Shown here in pieces: positions 1-7,196 of a stretch of 10,000 bases of DNA. How positions within the stretch are numbered: position 1 is the stretch's first letter; each line of letters opens with the position of its first letter. The stretch comes from Zymomonas sp. Lineage in GTDB: Bacteria > Pseudomonadota > Alphaproteobacteria > Sphingomonadales > Sphingomonadaceae. Both the position numbers and the translations under genes were made by a program. The notes beneath the pieces were generated by a model that was given only the letters and a program-made list of their open reading frames with translations, did not search any database and was not told the DNA's origin. The stretch spans positions 1 to 10,000 of the forward strand of contig NZ_JAIWON010000043.1 in assembly GCF_020216885.1 (NCBI RefSeq). The letters run 5' to 3'.

Positions 1-15
1 TCTTGTTCTATTCAG

Positions 16-30
16 CTACCTAACAGGTAG
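16..30. repeat. Short perfect inverted repeat in the leader
   Basis: CTACCT (16-21) and AGGTAG (25-30) are exact reverse complements separated by AAC. As RNA this is a 6-bp stem with a 3-nt loop. No T tract follows, so a terminator role is not supported. It may lie at the 3' end of, or just beyond, an upstream gene outside the window. Confidence 0.4.
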
Positions 31-41
31 TAATCCTTAAA

Positions 42-72
42 ATCGGTCAGAAGCCTATCAATTCTGGCCGAT
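42..72 (+). repeat. 11-bp hairpin upstream of the GH8 gene
   Basis: Positions 42-52 (ATCGGTCAGAA) pair with 62-72 (TTCTGGCCGAT) along 11 bp with one G-U wobble, around a 9-nt loop. An AT-rich run follows (73-87) but not a continuous T tract, so it is only a poor intrinsic terminator. It could instead be an intercistronic stabilising or attenuating hairpin between an upstream gene and the GH8 gene. No other gene is visible in 1-100. The AAGGGA at 86-91, nine bases before the ATG at 101, is a good ribosome binding site. Confidence 0.5.
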
Positions 73-100
73 CAATAATTTAAAAAAGGGATGCTCCGCC

Positions 101-1120
101 ATGACCTATAGTCGTCGTTTTATCCTTTCCACTTTGGTAAGCGTCCCTTTGCTGGTAGCCTGTCGGAAGGGTAAAGCGGCCGAAGCTGATAATTGGACAT
201 TATTTAAGAATCGCTTTTTTAAAGATGGCCGGATTTCAGATAGCGGCAATGGGAATATCAGTCATAGCGAAGGACAGGGCTATGGCATGATACAAGCGGA
301 AGCTGCCCATGACAAAGCGACCTTTGATGCTTTGTGGCAGTGGACAAAAACCCATCTCATGCGGCCTGATATGGCACTTTTTGCATGGCGATTTGATCCA
401 TCCCAATCCAATCCGGTATCCGACCAGAATAATGCGACGGATGGTGATATTCTGATCGCATGGGCTTTGTTGCGCGCTGAAAAGCGTTGGCCAAAGAATG
501 GTTATGGGCAGGATTCCGAAGCGATTAGAAAATCTATCGGGAAGAAGCTGGTTCTTTCTGGTGGCGGCGAAACCATTCTGCTTCCTGGGTTACAGGGTTT
601 TACTGGCACTGATTATGTTATCTTGAATTTTTCTTATTATATCTGGCCTGCGTTAAAAGCCTTTAATGAGGCTGATAACGGGGCTTGGCATAATGTTATT
701 GAAAGCGGAAAAAAATTATTGGCAAAGGCCAAATTCGGTTTGCCTCAATTACCTACTGATTGGGTTGCCTTCAAAAATAACGGCAATCTTGAACCCGCCG
801 CCGACAAACAACCTTATTTCGGTTTTGATGCCGTTAGAATACCGCTTTATCTGATTTGGGGTGGTGAAGATGCCTTGGCAGCACCTTTTGCTATTTATTG
901 GAATAGCTATCTTTCCCATAATCAGCCCGTTCCGGCATGGGTAGATGTGAATAGCCAAGCTATTGCACCTTATCCTTTATCAAAGGGAGGTATGGCGATT
1001 CTTGATCTGGCAATGAATAAGCCCATTACAGCTAAAATTACCGATCAGGATGATTATTATTCTTCAGCTTTATTGGCACTTTCCGAAATTGCTGCGAAAG
1101 AAAGACCGCATAACCGCTAA
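101..1120 (+). CDS. bcsZ: Glycoside hydrolase family 8 endoglucanase (BcsZ/CelA type), exported
   Basis: A family GH8 endo-beta-1,4-glucanase of 339 aa, about the usual size for BcsZ/CMCax enzymes. Visible family motifs are SEGQGYGM with E57 as probable general acid, ATDGDILIA with D114 as substrate-binding Asp, and FGFDAVRIPLY with D243 as probable catalytic base (roles assigned from known GH8 enzymes). The N-terminus is unusual: S4-R5-R6-F-I-L resembles a twin-arginine motif, and a short hydrophobic stretch ends in LVAC at residues 18-21, a lipobox with C21. It may therefore be a lipoprotein, possibly Tat-exported. The ATG has a good Shine-Dalgarno (AAGGGA, 86-91). In other bacteria this enzyme trims cellulose during synthesis and is encoded with bcsA/B/C, but no bcs gene is in view. 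A free-standing cellulase (celA) is the alternative. Family assignment is firm; exact role is inferred. Confidence 0.9.
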   Translation: MTYSRRFILSTLVSVPLLVACRKGKAAEADNWTLFKNRFFKDGRISDSGNGNISHSEGQGYGMIQAEAAHDKATFDALWQWTKTHLMRPDMALFAWRFDPSQSNPVSDQNNATDGDILIAWALLRAEKRWPKNGYGQDSEAIRKSIGKKLVLSGGGETILLPGLQGFTGTDYVILNFSYYIWPALKAFNEADNGAWHNVIESGKKLLAKAKFGLPQLPTDWVAFKNNGNLEPAADKQPYFGFDAVRIPLYLIWGGEDALAAPFAIYWNSYLSHNQPVPAWVDVNSQAIAPYPLSKGGMAILDLAMNKPITAKITDQDDYYSSALLALSEIAAKERPHNR

Positions 1121-1158
1121 ATCTTTTATTGATATCATCCCAATTCCTGAAAAATAGT

Positions 1159-1181
1159 ATAGAATACTCTATCATTTTTTT
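1159..1181 (+). terminator. Weak AT-rich hairpin plus T7 in the gap before mltB
   Basis: In the 78-nt gap 1121-1198, ATAGA (1159-1163) can pair with TCTAT (1168-1172), or alternatively AGTAT (1156-1160) with ATACT (1164-1168). Seven T residues follow at 1175-1181. The stem is only five AT-rich base pairs and sits about 20 nt before the mltB start, so termination would be inefficient. It may simply be leader sequence. I found no convincing -35/-10 pair in this gap. Confidence 0.22.
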
Positions 1182-1198
1182 ATGAGGATTGGGCAAGG

Positions 1199-2284
1199 AT
1201 GCGTTTATACCCCCTGATAACAGCTATTTTCTTAAGCGGGATGACGTTTCCGGCATTATCGCAATCATCATCCGATATGCCTGTGCCCATGCAGGAAAAG
1301 ACAGCCGCCGATCTGAATAATCAGGAAGCCAATAGAGATTTTCGGAATTTCTTGGCTTCTATTCGGCCACAAGCTTTGGCGAGCGGCGTCAATGCGCAAA
1401 GCTTTGACCGGATTGCTTCGGATTTAACCCCCAATCCCCGTGTTATCCAATTGGATCGCAATCAACCGGAATCGCCAACCGCAAATGCGGTTATACCGCC
1501 TTTTGCGCCTTATGCGGCCAGTCATGTTGATGCGGTACGAATTGCTAATGGCCGGAAAAAATATCAGGCTTTACAAAATAACTTAGCCGAAATTGAAAAA
1601 GAAACCGGCGTTCCATCAGGGATTATGCTGTCAATCTATGGGCATGAAAGTGGCTATGGTCAATTTTCAGGCAATTTTGATCTTTTACGGTCTCTTGCGA
1701 CTTTGGCTTATGACGGGCGGCGGCGTGATCTTTTTGTTCAGGAATATATCGCCGCTTTGAAGATTCTTGATTCCGGTATCGATCGTAGCCTTTTAAAAGG
1801 AAGCTGGGCTGGCGCAACTGGATCTCCGCAATTTTTACCTAGTGTTTATTTGCGGGTTGCGGTTGATGGCGATCATGATGGCAAGAAAAATATTTGGTCG
1901 AGTGAAATTGATGCCTTGGCCTCTATTGGTAATTATCTAAAAACTGCTGGTTGGCAACCCAATATTCCTTGGGGTATTGCCGTGAAGGTGCCAGACAGTC
2001 TTGACCGAAGTCTTATTCAATCCGTAACGCCTTCCCAAAAATGTCCTCGTGTTTATGCAAGGTTAAGTCGTTGGCAGCCAGTATCCGAATGGCGTAAACT
2101 GGGTCTTGTTTTTATGGGAAGTCATATGCCTTCTGAAAATGAATCGATGGCTTTAATAGAACCGGATGGGGCGGGCGCAACCGCATGGCTGGTTTCTGCC
2201 AATTATCGCGCTATTCTGGATTATAACTGTTCCAATTTTTATGCTTTATCTGTGGGGTTACTGGCTGATGCAATCACAGACTAA
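1199..2284 (+). CDS. mltB: Lytic murein transglycosylase, MltB/SLT_2 family
   Basis: A periplasmic membrane-bound or soluble lytic transglycosylase that cleaves the MurNAc-GlcNAc bond of peptidoglycan to give 1,6-anhydro-MurNAc ends. The 361-aa protein starts with a Sec-type signal peptide (MRLYPLITAIFLSGMTFPALS, cleavage likely after S21), with no lipobox, unlike E. coli MltB. The catalytic Glu is E150 in SIYGHESGYG. The substrate-binding stretch GATGSPQFLPSVY lies at about 205-217. A Ca-loop-like DGDHDG with D223, D225 and D227 is followed by NIW, as in the EF-hand-like site of Slt35. The end NFYALSVGLLADAI is typical of the SLT_2 domain. The C-terminal PG_binding_1 domain found in many relatives is absent. 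The start is supported by GAGGAT at 1184-1189. Its last 17 nt overlap the start of rlpA, which suggests co-expression. Confidence 0.9.
   Translation: MRLYPLITAIFLSGMTFPALSQSSSDMPVPMQEKTAADLNNQEANRDFRNFLASIRPQALASGVNAQSFDRIASDLTPNPRVIQLDRNQPESPTANAVIPPFAPYAASHVDAVRIANGRKKYQALQNNLAEIEKETGVPSGIMLSIYGHESGYGQFSGNFDLLRSLATLAYDGRRRDLFVQEYIAALKILDSGIDRSLLKGSWAGATGSPQFLPSVYLRVAVDGDHDGKKNIWSSEIDALASIGNYLKTAGWQPNIPWGIAVKVPDSLDRSLIQSVTPSQKCPRVYARLSRWQPVSEWRKLGLVFMGSHMPSENESMALIEPDGAGATAWLVSANYRAILDYNCSNFYALSVGLLADAITD
2253..2257 (+). promoter_or_regulatory. Ribosome binding site that supports the rlpA start at 2268
   Basis: TGGGG at 2253-2257 precedes the ATG at 2268 by 10 nt, inside the end of mltB. 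It is a modest Shine-Dalgarno. The choice of start rests mainly on the lipoprotein signal that begins there. Translation of rlpA probably depends partly on ribosomes finishing mltB. Confidence 0.45.
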
Positions 2285-2741
2285 ATTTCATTTTTCTTTT
2301 CGACCATGGACGGTTCTTTTACCTTTGTTTGTAGCGGCTTGTGCAGGCCCTCAAACACATCACTATAGTCATAATCACGCGCCCCGTAGTCCGGCGACCA
2401 GTCGTCCTTATACGGTCGGCGGTGTGACTTATGTCCCCAAAGATGATCCTTCTTATAATGAAGTGGGTTATGCCTCATGGTATGGAGATGATTTCGCTGG
2501 ACATCCGACGGCTATCGGAGAAAAATTTTCACCCAATGCCATTAGTGCCGCGCATAAGACGCTGCCGCTGCCTTGCTATGTCGAAGTTACCAATCTTGAA
2601 ACCGGACGCAGGTTAGTTGTCAGGGTCAATGATCGGGGGCCGTTTGTCCAAGGTAGAATTATTGACCTATCAAGGGGAGCCGCGCGCGCTTTGGGCATTG
2701 AAAAGAAAGGCACCGCGAAGGTTCGCGTCAAACGTCTTTAA
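2268..2741 (+). CDS. rlpA: RlpA-family septal-ring/peptidoglycan lipoprotein (DPBB domain)
   Basis: A 157-aa RlpA-like lipoprotein. The start at 2268 gives a positively charged N-terminus, a hydrophobic stretch and the lipobox VAAC with C25, so export and lipidation at the outer membrane are expected. After a His/Pro-rich linker (about 28-50) comes a double-psi beta-barrel domain (about 66-155) with GYASWYG, HKTLPL, VTNLETGR, VRVNDRGPF and IIDLSRGAA. H96 and D122 align by motif with the catalytic His and Asp of Pseudomonas RlpA, a lytic transglycosylase for peptide-stripped glycans, so activity is possible. The C-terminal SPOR domain of the longer homologues is absent. An in-frame extension to 2166 would add 34 aa, but it lies wholly within mltB and would bury the signal. 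The 17-nt overlap with mltB and the cell-wall neighbours fit a murein-remodelling role. Confidence 0.88.
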   Translation: MQSQTKFHFSFRPWTVLLPLFVAACAGPQTHHYSHNHAPRSPATSRPYTVGGVTYVPKDDPSYNEVGYASWYGDDFAGHPTAIGEKFSPNAISAAHKTLPLPCYVEVTNLETGRRLVVRVNDRGPFVQGRIIDLSRGAARALGIEKKGTAKVRVKRL

Positions 2742-2816
2742 CTATTGTTATTCATGGCTACAAGTTTATCAAGATGAATATTCTTTGTGACCATGCCTTA
2801 CTATATCGGTGATTCA

Positions 2817-3992
2817 ATGAAGCCAGTTCTATTCTTTTCTGCCTCTGCTCTCTGCTTTACGGCGGCGACCAGCCATGCGGCAGCGCCCCCTTTTGAGACA
2901 ATTGCACCTATCGCCTATATGAAAGACCTGTCTTCAGGCGCAGTGCTTTATGCAAAAGATGCTGATCGTCGGATGCCACCGGCATCTATGGCGAAGATGA
3001 TGACTGTCTATGTTGCCTTTGATCTTATCAAAAAAGGGCAGCTTAAACTGGATCAGCCGATTACGGTTCAGCCGGAAACATGGAAAAAATGGCATGGCCC
3101 TTCGGCAGGTTCAACGATGTTCCTGTCACCGAATGAACAGGTAAGTGCAGCCAATCTTTTGCATGGTATTGTTACATTATCCGGTAATGATGCCTGTGTT
3201 GTTTTATCCGAAGGTATTGCGGGAACAGAACAGGCTTTTGTTGCTTTGATGAATGAAAAAGCACAAAAGATTGGCCTCACTAATTCTCATTTTGGTACAG
3301 CTAATGGTTGGCCGGACGGCGGCGCAACCTATGTAACAGCACATGACCTCGAAACTTTGGCTGAAGCCACTATTCGTGATTTCCCCGATCTTTATCGCCA
3401 ATTCTATGGTCAACGTGAATTTACATGGGGTAAAACCATGGGATCTGGGAAAGATATTACCCAATCCAATCGCGATCCGTTATTGGGCGTTATTGAAGGC
3501 GCTGATGGTTTAAAAACCGGACATACCGATGAAGCTGGATATGGCTTTACCGGATCCGCTGAACAACGGGGACGGCGGCTGGTTATGGTGATGGCGGGTT
3601 TACCTTCCAATGCAGCCCGTCGGGAACAGTCTATTGCCTTTATGAATTGGGGCTTTAGAGCTTGGAAATCCAAGCCTGTTGTCAGAAAAGGCGTGCGTGT
3701 CCAGACAGCCGAAGTGCAGGGCGGTAGTTCTTCTACTGTCGGTTTGGTCGCCCCACGTGATCTGGCGGTTACTTTGCCGATTACGGCTTCGGATCAAATG
3801 AAGGTCAAAGTCGTTTACCAAGGCCCTATTAAGGCCCCGATTGCCCAAGGTCAGCATATTGCCGATCTGGTTGTCCTGACATCTGACACTCCACCGCAGG
3901 TCACACCTTTGGTGGCTGAAAAAACCGTAGAAAAAGCCGGATTTTTTGGTCGTATTGGTGAAGGTATAAGGTGGCTTCTGGGGCGATTGTGA
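2817..3992 (+). CDS. dac: D-alanyl-D-alanine carboxypeptidase, PBP5/6 family (serine-type)
   Basis: A low-molecular-weight penicillin-binding protein that removes the terminal D-Ala from murein pentapeptides and so controls cross-linking. With the start at 2817 it is 391 aa with a clean Sec signal peptide (about 1-22, SHAA). All three transpeptidase motifs are present: SMAK (S57 nucleophile, K60), SGN (S122-N124) and KTG (K233-G235). A PBP5-type beta-rich C-terminal domain follows (about 285-360). The chain ends in an amphipathic helix, AGFFGRIGEGIRWLLGRL, expected to anchor it on the outer face of the inner membrane. In-frame GTG 2787 and ATG 2793 would extend the N-terminus ahead of the signal peptide and lack good ribosome sites, so 2817 is preferred despite its weak GGTGA (2808-2812). 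The 75-nt gap after rlpA shows no terminator. Its stop overlaps tmk. Confidence 0.93.
   Translation: MKPVLFFSASALCFTAATSHAAAPPFETIAPIAYMKDLSSGAVLYAKDADRRMPPASMAKMMTVYVAFDLIKKGQLKLDQPITVQPETWKKWHGPSAGSTMFLSPNEQVSAANLLHGIVTLSGNDACVVLSEGIAGTEQAFVALMNEKAQKIGLTNSHFGTANGWPDGGATYVTAHDLETLAEATIRDFPDLYRQFYGQREFTWGKTMGSGKDITQSNRDPLLGVIEGADGLKTGHTDEAGYGFTGSAEQRGRRLVMVMAGLPSNAARREQSIAFMNWGFRAWKSKPVVRKGVRVQTAEVQGGSSSTVGLVAPRDLAVTLPITASDQMKVKVVYQGPIKAPIAQGQHIADLVVLTSDTPPQVTPLVAEKTVEKAGFFGRIGEGIRWLLGRL
3979..3992 (+). promoter_or_regulatory. GTGA stop/start overlap and ribosome site for tmk
   Basis: The carboxypeptidase stop TGA (3990-3992) shares bases with GTG at 3989-3991, a 4-nt GTGA overlap typical of translational coupling. 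TGGGG at 3979-3983 sits five bases upstream. A second in-frame GTG at 3971, preceded by GAAGG (3960-3964), is a rival start that adds six residues. The shorter form places the P-loop at the usual distance from the N-terminus. Confidence 0.55.
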
Positions 3993-4621
3993 CACACGGA
4001 TATTTTATCAGTCTGGAAGGCGGAGAAGGAGTCGGAAAATCGACCCAGCTTCGTCTTTTGGCAGCCGCTCTCGAAGAAAAGCTTCAAAAGTCTGTTATCG
4101 CCACCAGAGAACCCGGCGGGTGTTCGGGTGGCGACGCGATCCGCCATCTTTTGCTGGAAGGCGATCTGCATCGTTGGACGAATGCAACCGAAGCGCTCTT
4201 ATTCGCCGCAGCGCGAGCTGAACATGTTGATCGTGTGATAAAACCGGCCTTAAAAAAAGGTAAATGGGTTATTTGTGACCGATTTATTGATAGCTCTCTG
4301 GCTTATCAAGGCGATGCCGGCGGCCTTACTCAAGAAGATATCCGTTGTCTTCATCGCATCGGCAGTCAAGGTATTTTACCTGATCGCACCTTCCTTTTAA
4401 CCTTGCCGGAAGGTGAGGGGATTCGGCGCGCACAGGAACGCGACAAAAATAAAGGAAACCGTTTTGAACAGCGGACAATCGATTACCATAAAAAAGTAAA
4501 TGATAGCTTTTTACAGTTAGCCGCCAGAGAACCAGAGCGCTTTCGGGTCATTGATGCAAGCGGTAACCCTGAAGAAGTGCATCATCATCTTCTTGATGCT
4601 TTGGATGATTTATTGCCCTGA
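3989..4621 (+). CDS. tmk: Thymidylate kinase (dTMP kinase)
   Basis: Cytoplasmic kinase that converts dTMP to dTDP with ATP, the step common to the de novo and salvage dTTP pathways. The 210-aa length is normal. Motifs are the P-loop GGEGVGKST (G11-T19, with K17 and S18), TREPGG at 39-44 for dTMP binding, and the DRF motif D97-R98-F99 followed by SSLAYQG. An Arg/Lys-rich LID (about 146-158, RRAQERDKNKGNR) puts basic residues in the lid, as in the E. coli-type enzyme. FISLEGGEGVGKSTQ at the N-terminus is characteristic. GTG 3989 is chosen because it forms a GTGA overlap with the upstream gene and matches the usual N-terminal length; GTG 3971 remains possible. The stop overlaps the holB start by one base, and the tmk-holB pairing, common in bacteria, ties dTTP supply to the replicase. 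Confidence 0.95.
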   Translation: MTHGYFISLEGGEGVGKSTQLRLLAAALEEKLQKSVIATREPGGCSGGDAIRHLLLEGDLHRWTNATEALLFAAARAEHVDRVIKPALKKGKWVICDRFIDSSLAYQGDAGGLTQEDIRCLHRIGSQGILPDRTFLLTLPEGEGIRRAQERDKNKGNRFEQRTIDYHKKVNDSFLQLAAREPERFRVIDASGNPEEVHHHLLDALDDLLP

Positions 4622-5613
4622 TGTCTCAATTATTAGGTCACGATACGGCAATAAAGGCTTTCCGTCATGCAGAAGACAGTGGACGACTGCATCATGCTTG
4701 GCTTTTAACGGGGGCAAAAGGGCTTGGAAAACGGCTTTTTGCTGACAAGGCTGCGGCGTGGCTGTTAGCTCATGCGGTTAATCCAGATATCCGAAAGAAT
4801 ATCGCTTCGGATTCTTTGGATATACCGGAAGATAATCCGACCTTGTCTTTGATAAAGGCGAGTAGCCATCCTGATTTGTTGCGTTTGGAAAGGCTATTTC
4901 GCGATAGCAAAGAACAGGAACGCGCCCGTAATATCACAGTCGATCAAGTCAGAACTATTCAAAAGCTGTTTGCAACAACGCCTGCCTTATCCTTCCGGCG
5001 TGTTGTTATTATTGATTCCATTGATGATTTAGAAAGATCGGCGGCGAACGCTCTATTAAAAAACCTTGAAGAGCCGCCTGCTGGAACGATTTTCTTTCTG
5101 ATTAGCCATGCAGCAGGCCGTCTTTTGCCCACTATCCGGTCAAGATGCCGCATTTTATCCTTTCATTTATTAGAGGATAACCTTGTTGCTGAGATTTTAA
5201 AACATCATCTCCCTGATATTACGGCAGGAGAATTGGCTAGTTTGATCAAAATCAGTCGAGGCGCAGCGGGATATGGTTTAAGATTTGCTGGTCTTGATAT
5301 GGCTGAACTGGATAATGCCATAGAAAATATTGTCAAAACAGGCGATAGAGATTTCCTATTACGGAGCAAGCTGGCACAAAGTCTGTCTCTAAAGTCGGCG
5401 CAAGGCCGCTACGAGGCTTTTTTGGAGCGGGCACCCTCGCGAATTTCAGCTGAAGCCCGTTCTTTGAAAGGAGAAAAACTGGCACAAGCTATTCATTTAT
5501 GGGAAAAAGCCCGCCAGCTTGGCAATGAAGCTGTGTTATTTTCTCTTGATCCACAGGCAACCGTCTTCACTCTGGCCGGATTTCTTGCCAGATTAGCCCC
5601 AACACACATATAG
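4621..5613 (+). CDS. holB: DNA polymerase III delta' subunit (clamp loader)
   Basis: The delta' subunit of the clamp-loader complex, a non-hydrolysing AAA+ relative that helps load the beta clamp. In the 330-aa protein the N-terminus GHDTAIKAFRHAEDSGRLHHAWLL is typical, followed by a P-loop remnant GAKGLGKR (G31-R38) in which the Ser/Thr after Lys is Arg. A Walker-B-like IIDSIDDL lies at 131-137, then ANALLKNLEEPP (142-153). The SRC motif S174-R175-C176 in TIRSRCR is the arginine finger used in trans against the ATP site of the neighbouring subunit. C176 is the only cysteine in this N-terminal half, so the four-Cys zinc module of E. coli delta' is missing; as I recall, this is common in alphaproteobacteria. 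The ATG at 4621 overlaps the tmk TGA by one base (TGATG). The C-terminal third is a helical collar domain of weak conservation. Confidence 0.93.
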   Translation: MSQLLGHDTAIKAFRHAEDSGRLHHAWLLTGAKGLGKRLFADKAAAWLLAHAVNPDIRKNIASDSLDIPEDNPTLSLIKASSHPDLLRLERLFRDSKEQERARNITVDQVRTIQKLFATTPALSFRRVVIIDSIDDLERSAANALLKNLEEPPAGTIFFLISHAAGRLLPTIRSRCRILSFHLLEDNLVAEILKHHLPDITAGELASLIKISRGAAGYGLRFAGLDMAELDNAIENIVKTGDRDFLLRSKLAQSLSLKSAQGRYEAFLERAPSRISAEARSLKGEKLAQAIHLWEKARQLGNEAVLFSLDPQATVFTLAGFLARLAPTHI

Positions 5614-5630
5614 ATTTGGTAAAGTTTAAG

Positions 5631-7196
5631 ATGTCTCAATCTTTTTATATTACGACGGCTATCAGTTATCCTAATGGCAAGCCTCATATTGGTCATGCCT
5701 ATGAAGCTATCGCATCGGATGCGCTTGCCCGTTATCATCGTTTGGCAGGGGATGATGTCTATTTCCAAACCGGAACCGATGAACACGGTCTCAAAATGGC
5801 ACAGACAGCTCGTAATCGTGATATAGAACCGATCGCTTTAGCAGATGAAATGTCTTCCCATTTCAAGACAATGGATGATGTTTACAATATCTCTTATGAT
5901 CGGTTTATCCGCACTACCGAAGCGGAACATCATAAAGCCAGTCAGGCCTTGTGGAAAATCTTGGCTGATGCTGGTCATATCTATCTGGGACGCTATGAAG
6001 GCTGGTATTCTATCCGTGACGAAGCCTTTTATAAAGAAGAAGAGCTTGTAACCGATTCCAAGGGAGAAAAGCTGTCACCGCAAGGCACGCCTGTTGAATG
6101 GAATGTCGAAGAAAGCTGGTTTTTCAGACTGTCCGCTTTTCAGGATAAATTATTGGCCTATTACGAAGCCCATCCAGATTTTATTCAGCCGGAAGCCCGT
6201 CGAAATGAAGTGATTAGTTTTGTTAAATCTGGTTTGGCCGATCTTTCGATTTCCAGAACCAGCTTTGATTGGGGTATTCCTGTTCCGGATTCCCCCGGAC
6301 ATGTCATGTATGTCTGGATTGATGCTTTAACCAATTACCTGACGGGTGCCGGTTATCCTGACAATAAAGAACGCTTTGATCGTTACTGGCCAGCCGATAT
6401 CCATGTTATTGGTAAGGACATTATCCGTTTTCACGCGGTTTATTGGCCAGCCTTCCTGATGGCTGCTAATATTGCTTTACCGAAAAAAGTGTTTGGACAT
6501 GGCTTCCTTCTGAATAGAGGGGAAAAGATGTCGAAATCGGTTGGTAACGTGGTCGATCCTATCGACATGGCTAAAATTTATGGCGTTGATCAGATCCGCT
6601 ATTTTCTTCTGCGGGAAGTGACTTTCGGGCAAGATGGAAGCTACAGCCATGAGGCGATTGTAAATCGGATCAATGCTGATCTCGCGAATGATTTCGGTAA
6701 TTTGGCACAGCGTTCTTTATCCATCATTGCCAAAAATGGCGCAAAAGTACCTAGCCCTGAAGATACCCGCGCAGAAGATCAGGCTTTGATGGAAAAGATT
6801 GCCGGTATCCCGCATCAGGTTGCAACCGCGATGAATAACATTGCTCCCAATCAGGCATTGGATGCAATTTGGCGCGGAGTGGGTGAAGCCAATCTTTATA
6901 TTTCGGAACAAGCACCTTGGACGGTCAGAAAAACAGACCCAGTGCGTGCCGATACCATTTTATATTGGACAATCGAAGCCGTGCGCCAATTGGCTATTTT
7001 AAGCCGTTGGGCATTGCCGGATAGCTGTGATGCTTTGCTTGATTTATTAGGGCAGGGGGCTGATCAGCGTGATTTTCGCGCTTTATCTGCACCCTTAGTT
7101 CCGGGGCTGCCCCTCCCGAAACCGGTCGGTGTATTTCCTCGTTTTGTTGAGAATGACAAAAATAATTCGGAAAAAGCAGCCAAGGATAAAGCCTGA
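5631..7196 (+). CDS. metG: Methionyl-tRNA synthetase
   Basis: Class I aminoacyl-tRNA synthetase that attaches methionine to initiator and elongator tRNA-Met. The protein is 521 aa from the ATG at 5631. Signature HIGH is H19-I-G-H22 and KMSKS is K299-S303, both intact. Other conserved pieces are FQTGTDEHG (45-53), WFFRLS (163-168) and VWIDALTNYL (228-237). The helical anticodon-binding domain follows (from about 345), including EANLYISEQAPW. The connective peptide (about 118-160) has no cysteine knuckles, so this is the zinc-free form. The C-terminal EMAPII-like tRNA-binding/dimerisation domain of E. coli MetG is absent, so a monomer is expected. A TTG at 5616 could add five residues, but the MSQSFYITTAISYPNG start fits the family. 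The gap from holB is only 17 nt, and the stop overlaps tatD by one base. Confidence 0.97.
   Translation: MSQSFYITTAISYPNGKPHIGHAYEAIASDALARYHRLAGDDVYFQTGTDEHGLKMAQTARNRDIEPIALADEMSSHFKTMDDVYNISYDRFIRTTEAEHHKASQALWKILADAGHIYLGRYEGWYSIRDEAFYKEEELVTDSKGEKLSPQGTPVEWNVEESWFFRLSAFQDKLLAYYEAHPDFIQPEARRNEVISFVKSGLADLSISRTSFDWGIPVPDSPGHVMYVWIDALTNYLTGAGYPDNKERFDRYWPADIHVIGKDIIRFHAVYWPAFLMAANIALPKKVFGHGFLLNRGEKMSKSVGNVVDPIDMAKIYGVDQIRYFLLREVTFGQDGSYSHEAIVNRINADLANDFGNLAQRSLSIIAKNGAKVPSPEDTRAEDQALMEKIAGIPHQVATAMNNIAPNQALDAIWRGVGEANLYISEQAPWTVRKTDPVRADTILYWTIEAVRQLAILSRWALPDSCDALLDLLGQGADQRDFRALSAPLVPGLPLPKPVGVFPRFVENDKNNSEKAAKDKA

Noticed and set aside
2166..2267. In-frame upstream extension of rlpA by 34 codons with a hydrophobic segment
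   Set aside because: It lies entirely inside mltB in another frame, and it would place a membrane-like segment ahead of a clean lipoprotein signal that starts at 2268.
2742..2816. Possible promoter between rlpA and the carboxypeptidase gene (TTGTTA 2745-2750, TATCAA 2767-2772)
   Set aside because: Both boxes are poor matches and AT-rich DNA gives such pairs by chance; kept only as a remote possibility.
3600..3995. 131-codon open frame on the minus strand
   Set aside because: It is antisense to the carboxypeptidase gene, which has all its motifs; the translation shows no recognisable domain.
3851..4171. 106-codon minus-strand open frame across the dac/tmk junction
   Set aside because: It overlaps two well-supported genes on the other strand and resembles nothing known.
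5616..5630. TTG start for metG, five codons upstream
   Set aside because: The ATG at 5631 gives the usual family N-terminus; the TTG sits three bases after the holB stop with no room for a ribosome site outside holB.
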